From an uncultured Gammaproteobacteria bacterium (GTDB lineage: Bacteria > Pseudomonadota > Gammaproteobacteria > Xanthomonadales > Xanthomonadaceae): a stretch of DNA of 50,662 bases. The notes under the pieces are model-generated. The model was not told the origin of the DNA. It saw only the letters and a program-made list of their open reading frames with translations, and searched no databases. The stretch lies in the NCBI GenBank assembly GCA_946885735.1, contig CAMPGW010000010.1, positions 1 through 50,662 on the forward strand, read 5' to 3'. The translations under genes and the position numbers were made by a program. Of this stretch, positions 28,506-41,946 are shown piece after piece (the first letter of the stretch is position 1; each line of letters starts with the position of its first letter).

Positions 28506-29852
28506 TCAATCGGCGTGCGGCCGCCAGCGCAGCACCAGCGAGTGGCGGTCGCACCATGCCTGCAATCGGTGCGACACGAAGGCGCCGCCCGCCGCCAGCA
28601 GCTCGCCGTCGGCGGAGCGCAGCAAGGGCAGGCGCAGCCGCAGCCAGGGCGGCAGGCCAGCCGCCTGCAGCTGCTGCTTGAGGGAATGGGAGTGGCCACG
28701 GCCCGGCAGGCGCAGGCGCTCTCCACCGCGCCGCGACCCGACGGTGCAGGCACCGAAGTCCGCGTCCAGATCCGAAGGCTTGGCGCCCTCGAAGGCCAGC
28801 CGTCCACCCTCGGGAAGGACCAGCGGTTCTCGGCCCGACCACGCGACCGACCACGGCGGGACTGGCGCAAGGTCGGCCATCCGCAAGGCGTGCAGGGCGC
28901 CACGCCAGCGGCGCAGGTCGGCGTCGCGCCAGCGGTAACTGGCCAGGCGGTCATGGGGTGCGCGCAACACGTCGCGCGTGATAGCCCGCGTCGCGCTGGC
29001 CGGCAGCGGTGGCAGACCGCGATCGAGCACCCAGCGGCGAAGCACGCGTGCGCGCCAGGCATCCGGCAAGGCCAGCAAACCTGCCACTGGCAGGGTGTCG
29101 CCGGCGCCGAGCGAACGCAGCCGATCGTCGGTCGCCTCATCCAGCAGGCGTGCGTCCTCTTCCAGCTGCGCGGCGCTGGTCGCGAGCGCGGCGGCGGCAG
29201 CGGGCCAGCGCTCGGCCAGCACCGGCAGCACGCGCAAGCGCAGGAAGTTGCGGTCGGCATCGGCGGCCGCGTTGCTGGGATCCTCGCACCAGGCCAGCGC
29301 GTGCGCGTGCGCATACGTGCGAAGCGCCTCCCGAGGCACTCCCAGCAGCGGACGCAGCATCCGCGTGTCGGCGAACATGCGGTCGGGAAGCATCGCGGCC
29401 AGGCCGCGGCTGCCCGAGGCGCGCATCAGGCGCAGCAGCACGGTTTCGGCCTGGTCGTCGCGGTGGTGCGCGAGCACGAGGCACTCGCCCTGCCGGAGCG
29501 CTGCGGCAAAGGCCGCGTGACGCGCCTCGCGCGCAGCGCCTTCCGGCCCGAGCGGCGAGGACGCCTCGACCTGCACGCGGACCCGCTGCAGTGGCACGCC
29601 CATCGCTTCGCATGCGCGCTCGCAGTGCGCGCTCCAGGCGTCGGCGTCGGCGTGCAATCCATGGTGGACGTGGATGGCGCGAATGCCGTCCCGCCCGCGA
29701 CGACGCACGAGCGCGTGCAGCAGCACGCTCGAATCCAGCCCGCCACTCAGGCCGACCAGCAGGCGGACCGGGTCGTCGCCCGGTGCGGGATCGAGCGACG
29801 CCAGCGCCGCATCGATCACCGCGAGTGCCGCCTCGGTTGCGGGGTCGGCCAT
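28506..29852 (-). CDS. tilS: tRNA(Ile)-lysidine synthase
   Basis: 448 residues. The PP-loop ATPase motif SGGLDSS lies at 36-42, followed by [19 protein letters not shown] and [16 protein letters not shown]. The linker and C-terminal domains ([21 protein letters not shown]) complete a full-length TilS. It converts the wobble cytidine of tRNA-Ile2 (CAU) to lysidine so that AUA is read as isoleucine. It follows accA after 11 bases, matching the accA-tilS linkage common in gammaproteobacteria. Confidence 0.95.
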   Translation of the reverse strand: MADPATEAALAVIDAALASLDPAPGDDPVRLLVGLSGGLDSSVLLHALVRRRGRDGIRAIHVHHGLHADADAWSAHCERACEAMGVPLQRVRVQVEASSPLGPEGAAREARHAAFAAALRQGECLVLAHHRDDQAETVLLRLMRASGSRGLAAMLPDRMFADTRMLRPLLGVPREALRTYAHAHALAWCEDPSNAAADADRNFLRLRVLPVLAERWPAAAAALATSAAQLEEDARLLDEATDDRLRSLGAGDTLPVAGLLALPDAWRARVLRRWVLDRGLPPLPASATRAITRDVLRAPHDRLASYRWRDADLRRWRGALHALRMADLAPVPPWSVAWSGREPLVLPEGGRLAFEGAKPSDLDADFGACTVGSRRGGERLRLPGRGHSHSLKQQLQAAGLPPWLRLRLPLLRSADGELLAAGGAFVSHRLQAWCDRHSLVLRWRPHAD

Positions 29853-29863
29853 GGCCCGGCGGC

Positions 29864-30823
29864 TCAGGCCGCCTGGTAGGCTCCGTAGCCGCGCAGGCGC
29901 CGGTAGCGACGCTCGAGCAGGTCGGGCAGCGGCATGGACTCCAGCGTGGCCAACTCCTCCAGCAGCACGCCTTTCAGCGTGGCCGCCATCGCGGCCGGAT
30001 CGCGGTGGGCGCCGCCGAGCGGCTCGCCGACGACGCGGTCGATCAATCCGTGTTCGAGCAGGCGCGTCGCCGTCAGGCCGAGCGCCTCGGCGGCGTCGCG
30101 CGCCTTGTCGGCGCTCTTCCACAGGATCGAGGCGCAACCTTCCGGCGAGATCACCGAGTAGGTGCTGTATTCGAGCATCAGCGTGCGGTCGCCGATGCCG
30201 ATCGCCAGCGCACCGCCGGAGCCGCCTTCGCCGATGACCGTGCACACCACCGGCACCTTCAGCTCGGCCATTTCCAGCAGGTTGCGGGCGATGGCCTCGG
30301 ATTGGCCGCGTTCCTCCGCGCCCACGCCGGGATAGGCGCCAGGCGTGTCGATGAAGGTGAACAGCGGCAGCGAGAAACGCTCGGCGAGCTTCATCAGCCG
30401 CAGCGCCTTTCGGTAGCCCTCCGGGCGCGGCATGCCGAAGTTGCGGCGGATCTTGGACTTGGTATCGCGGCCCTTCTGCTGCCCGATCACCACGCAGGCG
30501 CGGCCGGCGATCCGCGCCAGGCCACCAACAATGGCCGCGTCGTCGGCGTAGGCGCGGTCGCCGGCGAGCTCGTGGAACTCGTCGCAGACCAGCGCAAGGT
30601 AATCGAGGGTGTAAGGACGCTGCGGGTGCCGCGCCAGTTGCGAGATCTGCCAGGGCGTGAGCGCACTGAAGATTTCGGCCGTGCGCGCGCGCAACTTCTC
30701 CTGCAGGGTGTCCACCTCGGAATCGATGTTGACCGCGTGGCCGTCGCTGGCCCGGCGCAGCTCCTGGATGCGCGACTCCAGGTCGGCGATGGGCTGTTCG
30801 AAGTCGAGGAAGTTGGGGTTCAT
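29864..30823 (-). CDS. accA: Acetyl-CoA carboxylase carboxyltransferase alpha subunit
   Basis: 319 residues, equal to E. coli AccA. Starts [19 protein letters not shown]; the carboxyltransferase core shows [36 protein letters not shown] and [12 protein letters not shown]. With AccD, AccB and AccC it makes malonyl-CoA for fatty acid synthesis. A TAGACT box at 30852-30857 on the minus strand could add a promoter in the 53-base gap after dnaE, but no -35 is evident. Confidence 0.97.
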   Translation of the reverse strand: MNPNFLDFEQPIADLESRIQELRRASDGHAVNIDSEVDTLQEKLRARTAEIFSALTPWQISQLARHPQRPYTLDYLALVCDEFHELAGDRAYADDAAIVGGLARIAGRACVVIGQQKGRDTKSKIRRNFGMPRPEGYRKALRLMKLAERFSLPLFTFIDTPGAYPGVGAEERGQSEAIARNLLEMAELKVPVVCTVIGEGGSGGALAIGIGDRTLMLEYSTYSVISPEGCASILWKSADKARDAAEALGLTATRLLEHGLIDRVVGEPLGGAHRDPAAMAATLKGVLLEELATLESMPLPDLLERRYRRLRGYGAYQAA

Positions 30824-30876
30824 GGTCGCTGGCGGCCGGATCGTTGCGGAAAGTCTAGCAGGGCCGGCCCGGGGGC

Positions 30877-34392
<3,516 letters not shown>

Positions 34393-34419
34393 GCCCGGCG
34401 TGATCGGCGGCAAGGGTCC

Positions 34420-34448
34420 AGCTTAGGCCGGGGGCGGTGCACCCACAA
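34420..34448 (-). promoter_or_regulatory. Candidate promoter of dnaE
   Basis: On the minus strand TTGTGG (34448-34443), 17 bases, then TAAGCT (34425-34420). Transcription would start near 34413, about 20 bases before the dnaE ATG. It lies just downstream of the terminator of the previous gene, so dnaE-accA-tilS-xseB-ispA probably form a separate unit. Confidence 0.45.
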
Positions 34449-34465
34449 GGCTTGACTTGCGGCGG

Positions 34466-34511
34466 AAAAAAACCGGGGACGGACGGTCCCTGAACTCCGT
34501 CCGGCCCCGGT
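34466..34511 (-). terminator. Strong rho-independent terminator
   Basis: A 15-base inverted repeat with one mismatch (arms 34472-34486 and 34497-34511, loop 10 bases) is followed on the minus strand by seven T residues. It begins 14 bases after the stop of the DUF1232 gene. Confidence 0.85.
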
Positions 34512-34524
34512 CACCGTCAAGGGT

Positions 34525-35154
34525 TCAGCACACCCGGAACGGGCGGCTCAGGGGTTCCTGGCGCGCGTAGCCGCGCTCGCGCACGCTCTGGCGATGCAGC
34601 ATGGCGCTGGCCTGCGCCAGGCACTCGCTCTCCCAGGCGCTGCGGCGTTCTTCGCCGTTGCCGCGCACGCGGTTCTCGCTGCAAAAGCGGCAGTAGTCCT
34701 CGTAATCGCGGACCTCGCCCTCGAACTCCGACCAGCTCAGTTCGATCAGCAGGGCGTCGTCGAGGTGGCCGATCACCGGCAGGTCGTCGGGGATCAGGTC
34801 GTCGAAGCGGTACAGGTAGTCGAGCAGGTGCACGCCGCGTTCGCGCAGGTCCGCCGGCAGGTGCCAGTCCGGATCGTCGAGCATGCGCCGCAGCGATTCG
34901 GCGCGCGCCAGGCGCAGGGCGATGGTTGCCTGTGCGGTTTCCGCCGGAAGCGCGGCGAGCCAGCTCGCCAGGTCGGCGAACTGCCCGGCGTCCACGGAAG
35001 GCGCCTGGCGATGCACGTCGTGCAGGTGGTAGTTGAAGTGCAGCAGCGCAGCGTCCGCCAACTGCAGGCCGGCGACGGCGCGCGCGCGCGAGGTGGGATT
35101 CGCCGCCGGCAGGGCCAGCGGCAGCGGCTCGGGGTGCGAATTCAGGGGGATCAT
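34525..35154 (-). CDS. DUF1232 (YkvA-like) domain protein
   Basis: 209 residues, predominantly helical, with no signal peptide or clear membrane span. The central segment LYRFDDLIPDDLPVIGHLDD (about 115-134) is the DUF1232 core, where most members read DLIPDxIPVIGxLDD. The C-terminal third is charged and ends RPFRVC, with a CRFC pair at about 162-165. Function is unknown. A GAGAGG ribosome site lies about 6 bases before the ATG. It interrupts the rnhB-dnaE linkage found in many gammaproteobacteria and ends at its own terminator. Confidence 0.75.
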   Translation of the reverse strand: MIPLNSHPEPLPLALPAANPTSRARAVAGLQLADAALLHFNYHLHDVHRQAPSVDAGQFADLASWLAALPAETAQATIALRLARAESLRRMLDDPDWHLPADLRERGVHLLDYLYRFDDLIPDDLPVIGHLDDALLIELSWSEFEGEVRDYEDYCRFCSENRVRGNGEERRSAWESECLAQASAMLHRQSVRERGYARQEPLSRPFRVC

Positions 35155-35263
35155 GGCTGGCCTCTCACGCGGACGGGCTTGTCCGCTATCACGATGGATG
35201 CGGCGCCATGGTGGAGGGTTGCAGTGTTTTTCGCGCGGGCCGTTGGTGCTTGTGACCTTCGGG

Positions 35264-35899
35264 CTAGCCGGTCACCAGCAAGGCTTCCTGGTTGTCCGGG
35301 AACAGCATCAATTGCCGTTCGCGCACCGGCGCGAAGCTCTGCCGGTGCACTTCGCAGGGGCCGACGCGACGCAATGCGGCCAGGTGGTCGGGCGTGGCGT
35401 AGCCTTTGTTGCGATCGAAGCCGTAGTCGGGGAAGCGGAGGTGCAGCTCGGCCATGTGCCGGTCGCGCGCAACCTTGGCCAGGATCGATGCCGCCATGAT
35501 CGCCGGCTCGATCGCATCCCCGCCGACCACGGCGCGTGCCGGACAGCCCAGGGCGGGTGGCACGCGGTCGCCGTCGATCAGCGCGCGATGCGCGGCCGGC
35601 GCCAGCGCGGCCAGCGCGCGACGCATGCCCTCCATCGTTGCCCAGAGGATGTTGAGCGTATCGATCTCATCGCGCTCGACGAACACGACCTGCCAGGCCA
35701 GGCAGCGCTCGCGGATGATCGGCGCCAGTCGCTCGCGCTCTTCCACGCACAGCGCCTTGGAGTCGCCGAGGCCGCGGATGCGGCGACGCGGATCGAGGAT
35801 GACGGCGGCGCAGGCCACCGGGCCGGCCAGCGGGCCGCGTCCGGCCTCGTCGACGCCGGCGACGAATTCGCCGGGCGCGGCCTTGTCGCGGCGGCTCAT
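35264..35899 (-). CDS. rnhB: Ribonuclease HII
   Basis: 211 residues. The active-site motif [14 protein letters not shown] (D and E of the DEDD set) is near the N-terminus, and [22 protein letters not shown] plus [14 protein letters not shown] follow. It removes single ribonucleotides and RNA primers from DNA. Its ATG overlaps the lpxB stop by four bases (ATGA). Confidence 0.96.
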   Translation of the reverse strand: MSRRDKAAPGEFVAGVDEAGRGPLAGPVACAAVILDPRRRIRGLGDSKALCVEERERLAPIIRERCLAWQVVFVERDEIDTLNILWATMEGMRRALAALAPAAHRALIDGDRVPPALGCPARAVVGGDAIEPAIMAASILAKVARDRHMAELHLRFPDYGFDRNKGYATPDHLAALRRVGPCEVHRQSFAPVRERQLMLFPDNQEALLVTG

Positions 35900-37047
35900 C
35901 GCGCGGATTCCAGCAGCCTGGCGATGGCCCCGGCGGCGGCCTCCGACGGGTCGCCGGCGGGTCCGCGCAGCCGGCGATGGATCGCCAGGTAGCGTGGCAG
36001 CAGGGCGTCCTGGGCGTGGTCGTGCTCGAGCATGGGTTGCAACGTTGCCGCGAGCTTCGCCGCGGTGCAATCGTCCTGCATCAGTTCCGGGACGACCGGC
36101 TCGTTCGCGAGCACGTTGGGCAGGCTGTAGCGGTCGGTTTTCATCAGGCGCAGGCCGGTCACCAGCCGATAGGTCAGCGCCGACAGCCGATAGGCCACCA
36201 CCATCGGGCGCTTCGCGAGCATGGCTTCCAGCGCGGCGGTTCCCGAGGCCAGCAGCACCGCGTCCGCGGCCACCATCGCCTCGTGCGCCAGTCCCTCGAG
36301 CACGCGAAGGCCGGGTACGGTGGACAGCAACGGCTCCGATTCGATCAGGCCGCGACAGCGCGCGTCCGCCGCGGGCACCAGGACTTGCAGCCCGGGCAGC
36401 CGCGCCGACAGCAGCCGCGCCGCTTCCAGGAAGGTCGGCAGCAGGCGGCGGATCTCTCCGGCGCGGCTTCCTGGCAGCAACGCCAGCACGGGGCCGGAGT
36501 CATCGAGCCCAAGCCCCAGCCGTGCCGCCCGGGCATCGGGCCGCTCGGTGAAGGCGGTCGCCAGGGGATGCCCGACGAACACGGCGGGCACCCCGTGGCG
36601 CTCGTAGATCGCCGGCTCCATCGGGAACAGGCAAAGCACCAGGTCGGCGCTGCGGCCCAGCTTGGCCGCGCGGCCCTCGCGCCAGGCCCAGACCGAAGGG
36701 CTGACGTAGTGCACGGTTCGCAGCCCGGCGCGCTTGAGGTCTCGCTCCAGGCCAAGGTTGAAGTCGGGCGCGTCGATGCCGACGAAGACATCGGGCCTCC
36801 AGTCGATCAGGCGCTGGCGCAGCTTTCGGCGCAAGCGCAGCAGGCGCGGCAGGTGGCGCAGCACTTCCGCCAGTCCCATCACCGACAGCTCGCTGCTGTC
36901 GAACCAGGCGTCCACGCCGGCGGCGCGCATGCGCGGACCGGCGACGCCCGCGAACTCCGCAGTGGGGAAGCGTTGCCTGAGCGCCGCGACCAAGCCGGCG
37001 CCCAGCAGGTCGCCCGAGGCTTCGCCCGCCACCAGTGCGATGCGCAT
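35896..37047 (-). CDS. lpxB: Lipid-A-disaccharide synthase
   Basis: 383 residues, standard GT19 length. Start [19 protein letters not shown], then [11 protein letters not shown] and [13 protein letters not shown]. It joins UDP-2,3-diacylglucosamine and lipid X to make the lipid A disaccharide on the inner membrane. Two bases separate it from lpxA and it overlaps rnhB by four bases. Confidence 0.96.
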   Translation of the reverse strand: MRIALVAGEASGDLLGAGLVAALRQRFPTAEFAGVAGPRMRAAGVDAWFDSSELSVMGLAEVLRHLPRLLRLRRKLRQRLIDWRPDVFVGIDAPDFNLGLERDLKRAGLRTVHYVSPSVWAWREGRAAKLGRSADLVLCLFPMEPAIYERHGVPAVFVGHPLATAFTERPDARAARLGLGLDDSGPVLALLPGSRAGEIRRLLPTFLEAARLLSARLPGLQVLVPAADARCRGLIESEPLLSTVPGLRVLEGLAHEAMVAADAVLLASGTAALEAMLAKRPMVVAYRLSALTYRLVTGLRLMKTDRYSLPNVLANEPVVPELMQDDCTAAKLAATLQPMLEHDHAQDALLPRYLAIHRRLRGPAGDPSEAAAGAIARLLESAR

Positions 37048-37049
37048 GG

Positions 37050-37820
37050 CTAGCGCAGCAGGCCGCGCTCGCTGCGCTCGATGAACTCGAGCATCAGGCG
37101 GACGTCGTCGGATCCCGCGGCGGCCGCCGCCAGTTCCGCGCGCGCCTTCGCCATCGGCTTGCCCGACACGTAGACGGCGCGGTAGGCGCGCTTGATGGCG
37201 GCGATGCGGTCGGCGTCGAAGCCGCGCCGCTTCAGGCCCTCGGCGTTGATGCCGCGCGCGGTGGCGTACTGCGCCGCGACCAGCACGAAGGGCGGCACGT
37301 CGGCGTTGACCAGCGCGCCCATGCCGATGAAGGCGTGCGCGCCGATGCGGCAGAACTGGTGCACCCCGACGAAGCCGCCCAGGATCGCCCAGTCGCCGAC
37401 CTCGGCATGGCCGGCCAGGGTCGCGTTGTTGGCGAAGATCGTGTTCGAGCCGACGATGCAATCGTGCGCGATGTGCACGTAGGCCATGATCCAGTTGTCG
37501 TCGCCTATTCGCGTGGCGCCGCCGCCGTCGCCGGTGCCGCGGCTGAAGGTGGTGAATTCGCGGATGGTGTTGCGGTCGCCGATGACCAGCTCGGCGGTCT
37601 CGCCGGCGAACTTCTTGTCCTGTGGGTCGGTGCCGAGGGCGGCGTGCGAGTAGATGCGATTGTCCGCGCCGATCCGGGTCGGGCCCTCGATGACGCAGTG
37701 CGGCCCGATCGTGGTGCCGTCGCCGATGTCGACGTCCGCGCCGATGATGCTGAAGGCGCCGACCTGCACCCGCGCGCCGATCCGCGCGCCCGGATCCACC
37801 TGCGCGGTCGGGTGGATCAT
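37050..37820 (-). CDS. lpxA: UDP-N-acetylglucosamine O-acyltransferase
   Basis: 256 residues of left-handed beta-helix hexapeptide repeats ([14 protein letters not shown] onward) followed by a helical C-terminal domain. The segment [14 protein letters not shown] carries the catalytic histidine. It catalyses the first step of lipid A synthesis, using an acyl-ACP donor. Two bases separate it from fabZ. Confidence 0.96.
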   Translation of the reverse strand: MIHPTAQVDPGARIGARVQVGAFSIIGADVDIGDGTTIGPHCVIEGPTRIGADNRIYSHAALGTDPQDKKFAGETAELVIGDRNTIREFTTFSRGTGDGGGATRIGDDNWIMAYVHIAHDCIVGSNTIFANNATLAGHAEVGDWAILGGFVGVHQFCRIGAHAFIGMGALVNADVPPFVLVAAQYATARGINAEGLKRRGFDADRIAAIKRAYRAVYVSGKPMAKARAELAAAAAGSDDVRLMLEFIERSERGLLR

Positions 37821-37822
37821 GC

Positions 37823-38314
37823 TCAGCCCCGACCTTCCGCGCACAGGATGTCGGCGCTGGCGACGGTCTTGCCGTCCACGCTGGCCACGCACTCGTACAT
37901 CGCCATGTTGCGGATCATCCGCTTCAGGCGAACCTCCAGCATCAGCCGATCGCCCGGCACCACCATGCTGGAGAACCGCGCGTTGTCGATCTTCACCAGG
38001 TAGAAGAGCTTGTCCTGCTTGTCGGCCGCGCCCGCGCCCAGGGAGAGCTGGGTCAACAGGCCGCCGGCCTGGGCCAGCGCCTCGAGCACCAGCACGCCCG
38101 GCATCACCGGGTGCCCCGGGAAATGGCCCTGGAAGAAGGGCTCGTTGATGCTCACCGACTTCATCGCCAGGATGCGCTGGTTGGGTTCCAGTTCGAGCAC
38201 CCGGTCCACCAGCAGGAAGGGATAGCGGTGCGGCAGCAGGGCCTGGATCGTGGTGACGTCCACCGGCATCGCCACCGGGGTGGCGGCGACGGGCGTGTCT
38301 TCGGCAACGGTCAT
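37823..38314 (-). CDS. fabZ: 3-hydroxyacyl-ACP dehydratase FabZ
   Basis: 163 residues, hot-dog fold. [14 protein letters not shown] and [20 protein letters not shown] supply the catalytic histidine and glutamate. It dehydrates 3-hydroxyacyl-ACP in fatty acid elongation and thus competes with LpxA and LpxD for the same substrate. An internal ATG at residue 16 could be the true start, because the first 15 residues are low-complexity and not conserved in the family. Confidence 0.95.
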   Translation of the reverse strand: MTVAEDTPVAATPVAMPVDVTTIQALLPHRYPFLLVDRVLELEPNQRILAMKSVSINEPFFQGHFPGHPVMPGVLVLEALAQAGGLLTQLSLGAGAADKQDKLFYLVKIDNARFSSMVVPGDRLMLEVRLKRMIRNMAMYECVASVDGKTVASADILCAEGRG

Positions 38315-38315
38315 G

Positions 38316-39353
38316 TCAATCCTCGGCCTCGGGGTGGTGGGCGTCGTGCAGGCGGCCGATTTTACGCGCCAGCGCGTCAAGTTGCTTGAAGCGGGCGGCG
38401 TTGCGGCGCCAGTCGCGGCTGGGCTGCAACGGCGTGCCGGAGGAGTATTCGCCGGGCCGGGCGATCGAGTGGGTGACGAGGCTGCGGGCGGTGACGGTGA
38501 CACGGTCGCAGATCTCGATATGGCCGACGATGCCGACGCCGCCGCCGATCAGGCAATGCCGACCGATGCGCGCAGACCCCGCGACGGCCACGCAACCGGC
38601 CATGGCGGTGTGTGCGCCGATATGGACGTTGTGGCCGACCTGGATCTGGTTGTCCAGGCGCACGTCCTGCTCGAGCACGGTGTCCTCGATCGCGCCGCGG
38701 TCGATCGTGGTGTTGGCGCCGATCTCGCAGTCGTCGCCGATGCGCACGCCGCCCAGTTGCGGGACCTTGACCCAGTGCCCTGCATCCATCGCCAGGCCGA
38801 AGCCGTCCGCGCCGATCACCGCGCCGGGATGGATGCGAACCCGGCACCCGAGCCGGACGCGCGTCACCAGGGTCACGCGCGCCAGCAACTCGCTGCCCGC
38901 CCCGACGGTGCAGTCCTCGAGCAGCACGCAACCCGGGCCGATCACGGCGCCGTCGTCGACGACGCAGCCGGGACCGATGCTCGCATGCGGGCCGATGCTG
39001 GCACCGGGAGCGATCCGCGCCGAGGGATCGACGACGGCGCTCGGGTGGATGCCCGGCGGCGCTTCGCGGCGGGTTTCGAACAGCGCGGCGATGCGGGCGA
39101 AGGCCAGATACGGGTCGGCGGCGATCAGGCAGGGCACCGGCGACATGCCTGCATCGGCATCGCGCAGGACCACGGCGGCTGCCGTGGTGTGCTCGAGCTG
39201 GCGCCGATACAGCGGGTTGGCAAGGAAGGCCAGTTGCCCCGGGCCGGCGCGCTCGAGCGTGCCGACCCCGGTGAGCCGTGCCGAGCCGTCGCCGTGCAAG
39301 CGAAGGCCGAAGCGCCCGGCGAGGTCTTTCAGCAGATAGCCGGGTCCGTCCAT
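38316..39353 (-). CDS. lpxD: UDP-3-O-(3-hydroxyacyl)glucosamine N-acyltransferase
   Basis: 345 residues. The N-terminal substrate-binding domain is followed by a long hexapeptide-repeat helix (about 100-300). The stretch IQVGHNVHIGAHTAMAGCVA carries the catalytic histidine. It is the third step of lipid A synthesis. One base separates its stop from the fabZ start, and the bamA stop is 16 bases upstream with no skp gene between. Confidence 0.96.
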   Translation of the reverse strand: MDGPGYLLKDLAGRFGLRLHGDGSARLTGVGTLERAGPGQLAFLANPLYRRQLEHTTAAAVVLRDADAGMSPVPCLIAADPYLAFARIAALFETRREAPPGIHPSAVVDPSARIAPGASIGPHASIGPGCVVDDGAVIGPGCVLLEDCTVGAGSELLARVTLVTRVRLGCRVRIHPGAVIGADGFGLAMDAGHWVKVPQLGGVRIGDDCEIGANTTIDRGAIEDTVLEQDVRLDNQIQVGHNVHIGAHTAMAGCVAVAGSARIGRHCLIGGGVGIVGHIEICDRVTVTARSLVTHSIARPGEYSSGTPLQPSRDWRRNAARFKQLDALARKIGRLHDAHHPEAED

Positions 39354-39369
39354 CGCCGGCCCTGGCCGA

Positions 39370-41907
39370 CTAGCGCTGGTTGCCGAAAGTGAACTGCAGG
39401 CGCTCGACCTCGTCGTTGTCCTGCTTGCGAACCGGAATCGCGTAGCTGATCGAAATCGGGCCGACCGGCGACTGCCACTGCAGGGCCAGGCCGGTGGTCA
39501 CGCGGAACTCGCTGATCGAGAAATCGCCCTTGCGCGCGAACACGTTGCCGTAGTCCACGAACGCGGAAAAGCGGGTGCCGGGACCGCCCATCAGCTTCGG
39601 GAAGAAGAATTCGAAGCTGCCGGTCGCCTTGATCGGGCCACCCAGGGGCTGTACGCGCGAATACCCGCCGAAGCTGGTGTTGGGGCCGAGCGTATTCTGG
39701 GTGAAGCCGCGGACCGAGCCGGGGCCGCCAGCATAGAAGTTCTTGAAGAAGGGCAGGCCGCAGTTGAAGCCCGGGTCGGTCGCCAAGGGCACGCCGGCGC
39801 CGGTGAACTGCGAATAGCAGGTCGCCTTCGACGCGTCGCCATAGGCGTCGCCATAGCCGAGGCTGATCGAGGCCATGCCGATGAGCCACGGCGCCAACGG
39901 GCGGTAGTACTCGAAATCGTAACTGAGGCGGTAGTACTCCAGGTCGCTGCCGGGCAGCGCGATCTCGGCCTGCAGGCTGTTGAGCATGCCGCCGCTGGGC
40001 AGCAGGTAATCGTTGCGGGAATCGAGCGCCCAGCCGAGCCGCGCCGTCCAGGCGTTGATCGTCCACTGGCGGGTCTGGCCGAGCTGGAAGACGTCGGGAT
40101 CCGGGCCCGGGTCGCCGTCATCGTCGCCCGCGGGCGTGTTCGGATCGCGGTCGTCGTCGATGAGGTCGCCGTCGATGATGCGGCTATCGGTCCGCTCGCG
40201 GTCGCCGAGCGTGCTGATCAGGTAGTTGATCACCTGCGGAGGCGTGGCGCTGTCGTAGGTGGTGACCTGGTTGCGGAAGATGCCGATCGCCGCCGACACC
40301 GAGGTGTTCTCGGACAGGGGGATGGCGAACACCGCCTCGCCGGCGGCATTGCCGGAACCGTAGCGCGCGGTCGTGGTGGTGGAGCGGTTGTAGTCGCTGT
40401 AGCTGAGGTTGTAGCCGACCGAAACGCCACTGTCGGTGAAATAAGGGTCGAGGTAGTTGAGGTTGACGCTCTTGGAATAGTTGTTGCGCGACAGGCCGAT
40501 CGAGAAGCGATTGCCGGTGCCGAGGAAGTTGTTCTGCGAAAGCTGGATGCTCGAGACGATGCCGGCGTTCTGCGAATAGCCCAGGCCGAACTCGAAGCTG
40601 CCGGCGTTGCGCTCCTTCACCGTCACCACGACGTCGACCTGGTCGCCCGGCCCGGCGACGGCAGGGGTCTCGATCTCGACGGTCTCGAAGAAGCCGGTGC
40701 GCTGGAGCCTGATCTTGGAGCGGTCGAGCATCGCCTGCGAGTACCAGGCGCCCTCGAACTGGCGCATCTCGCGGCGAATGACCTCGTCGGCGGTGTTGGC
40801 GTTGCCCTTGAACTCGATGCGCCGGACGGTGACACGCGGCCCCGGCTTGACCACCAGGTTCAGGCCGACGGTCCGCGCCTCGCGGTCGATTTCCGGAATC
40901 GCCGTGACGTCGGCGAACGCATAGCCGATGTTGCCCAGGACCGTGGCGATCGAATCGGTGGACAGTTCCACGAGGGCGCGCGAGAACACCTGCCCCTCCT
41001 TCACCACCACCATCTTCTCGACCTGTTCCTGCGGAAGGATGGTCTCGCCGGTGACCTTCACGCCCGAGACCTTGTACGCGTTGCCCTCGAAGACGTTGGC
41101 GGTGATGAACATGTCCTGCCGCGACGGGCTGATCGCGATCTGCGTGGATTCGACGTTGAAGTCGACGAAACCGCGGTCGAGGTAGAAGTTCGACAACTTC
41201 TCCAGGTCGCCGGAGATCTTCTCGCGCGAGTACTGGTCGTCGCGCTTGTACCAGCTGAGCCAGTTGCTGGTCGAGCTCTCCCAGCCGGCGCGGATGGTCG
41301 CGTCCGGGTACAGCGTGTTGCCGACGATGTTGATGTCGCGGATCTTGGCGGGCTTGCCCTCGGCGACCACGATCTTGACGTCGACGCGGTTGCGGTCGAG
41401 CGGGGTGATCGTCGGGGTGATGGCGACCCCGTACTTGCCGCGGTTGTTGTACTGGCGGGTGAGTTCCTGGGTGACGCGGTCGAGGTTGAGCGGGTTGTAG
41501 GTCTCGCCCTCGGACAGGCCGATGCTCTTCAGGCCCTTGAGCAGTTCCTCGGTCTTGAGTTCCTTGTTGCCTTCCAGCGTGATGGTGTTGATGGCGGGCC
41601 GCTCGACCACCGCGACCACCAGCACGTCGCCCTGGCGCTCGAGCTTGATGTCGCTGAAGAAGCCGGTCTTGAACAGGGCGCGGATCGCCTGGCTGGACTT
41701 GCTGCGGTCGAGCATGTCGCCGCGCTCGACCGGCAGGTAGGTGAACACGGTGCCGGCGGAGATGCGCTGCAGCCCGTCGACGCGGATGTCCTGGACGATG
41801 AACGGCTCGAGGGTGGCGGTCTGTGCTTGGGCCGTCACCGGCCCGGCGAGGGCGGCGGCAAGGGCAAGGCTCAACAGTCGGCGGCGTGCGGAGGGGCGCG
41901 TCATCAT
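39370..41907 (-). CDS. bamA: Outer-membrane protein assembly factor BamA
   Basis: 845 residues. A signal peptide (about 1-28, ending AQA) precedes five POTRA domains (about 30-430) and an Omp85 barrel. The VRGF motif is visible as GPGSVRGFTQN, and the protein ends FGNQR. BamA inserts beta-barrel proteins into the outer membrane. An aspartate-rich insert at about residues 575-606 lies in the barrel half, probably in a surface loop. It is flanked by rseP and lpxD. M1 or M2 can start. Confidence 0.97.
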   Translation of the reverse strand: MMTRPSARRRLLSLALAAALAGPVTAQAQTATLEPFIVQDIRVDGLQRISAGTVFTYLPVERGDMLDRSKSSQAIRALFKTGFFSDIKLERQGDVLVVAVVERPAINTITLEGNKELKTEELLKGLKSIGLSEGETYNPLNLDRVTQELTRQYNNRGKYGVAITPTITPLDRNRVDVKIVVAEGKPAKIRDINIVGNTLYPDATIRAGWESSTSNWLSWYKRDDQYSREKISGDLEKLSNFYLDRGFVDFNVESTQIAISPSRQDMFITANVFEGNAYKVSGVKVTGETILPQEQVEKMVVVKEGQVFSRALVELSTDSIATVLGNIGYAFADVTAIPEIDREARTVGLNLVVKPGPRVTVRRIEFKGNANTADEVIRREMRQFEGAWYSQAMLDRSKIRLQRTGFFETVEIETPAVAGPGDQVDVVVTVKERNAGSFEFGLGYSQNAGIVSSIQLSQNNFLGTGNRFSIGLSRNNYSKSVNLNYLDPYFTDSGVSVGYNLSYSDYNRSTTTTARYGSGNAAGEAVFAIPLSENTSVSAAIGIFRNQVTTYDSATPPQVINYLISTLGDRERTDSRIIDGDLIDDDRDPNTPAGDDDGDPGPDPDVFQLGQTRQWTINAWTARLGWALDSRNDYLLPSGGMLNSLQAEIALPGSDLEYYRLSYDFEYYRPLAPWLIGMASISLGYGDAYGDASKATCYSQFTGAGVPLATDPGFNCGLPFFKNFYAGGPGSVRGFTQNTLGPNTSFGGYSRVQPLGGPIKATGSFEFFFPKLMGGPGTRFSAFVDYGNVFARKGDFSISEFRVTTGLALQWQSPVGPISISYAIPVRKQDNDEVERLQFTFGNQR

Positions 41908-41946
41908 GCTTCCAGGGTGGTGGCGCCAGGCGCCTGTGGGTGGGGC

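Noticed and set aside
35169..35186. GCGGAC/GTCCGC hairpin before the DUF1232 gene
   Set aside because: Six-base arms are common by chance in this composition; no T-run and no riboswitch-like features nearby.
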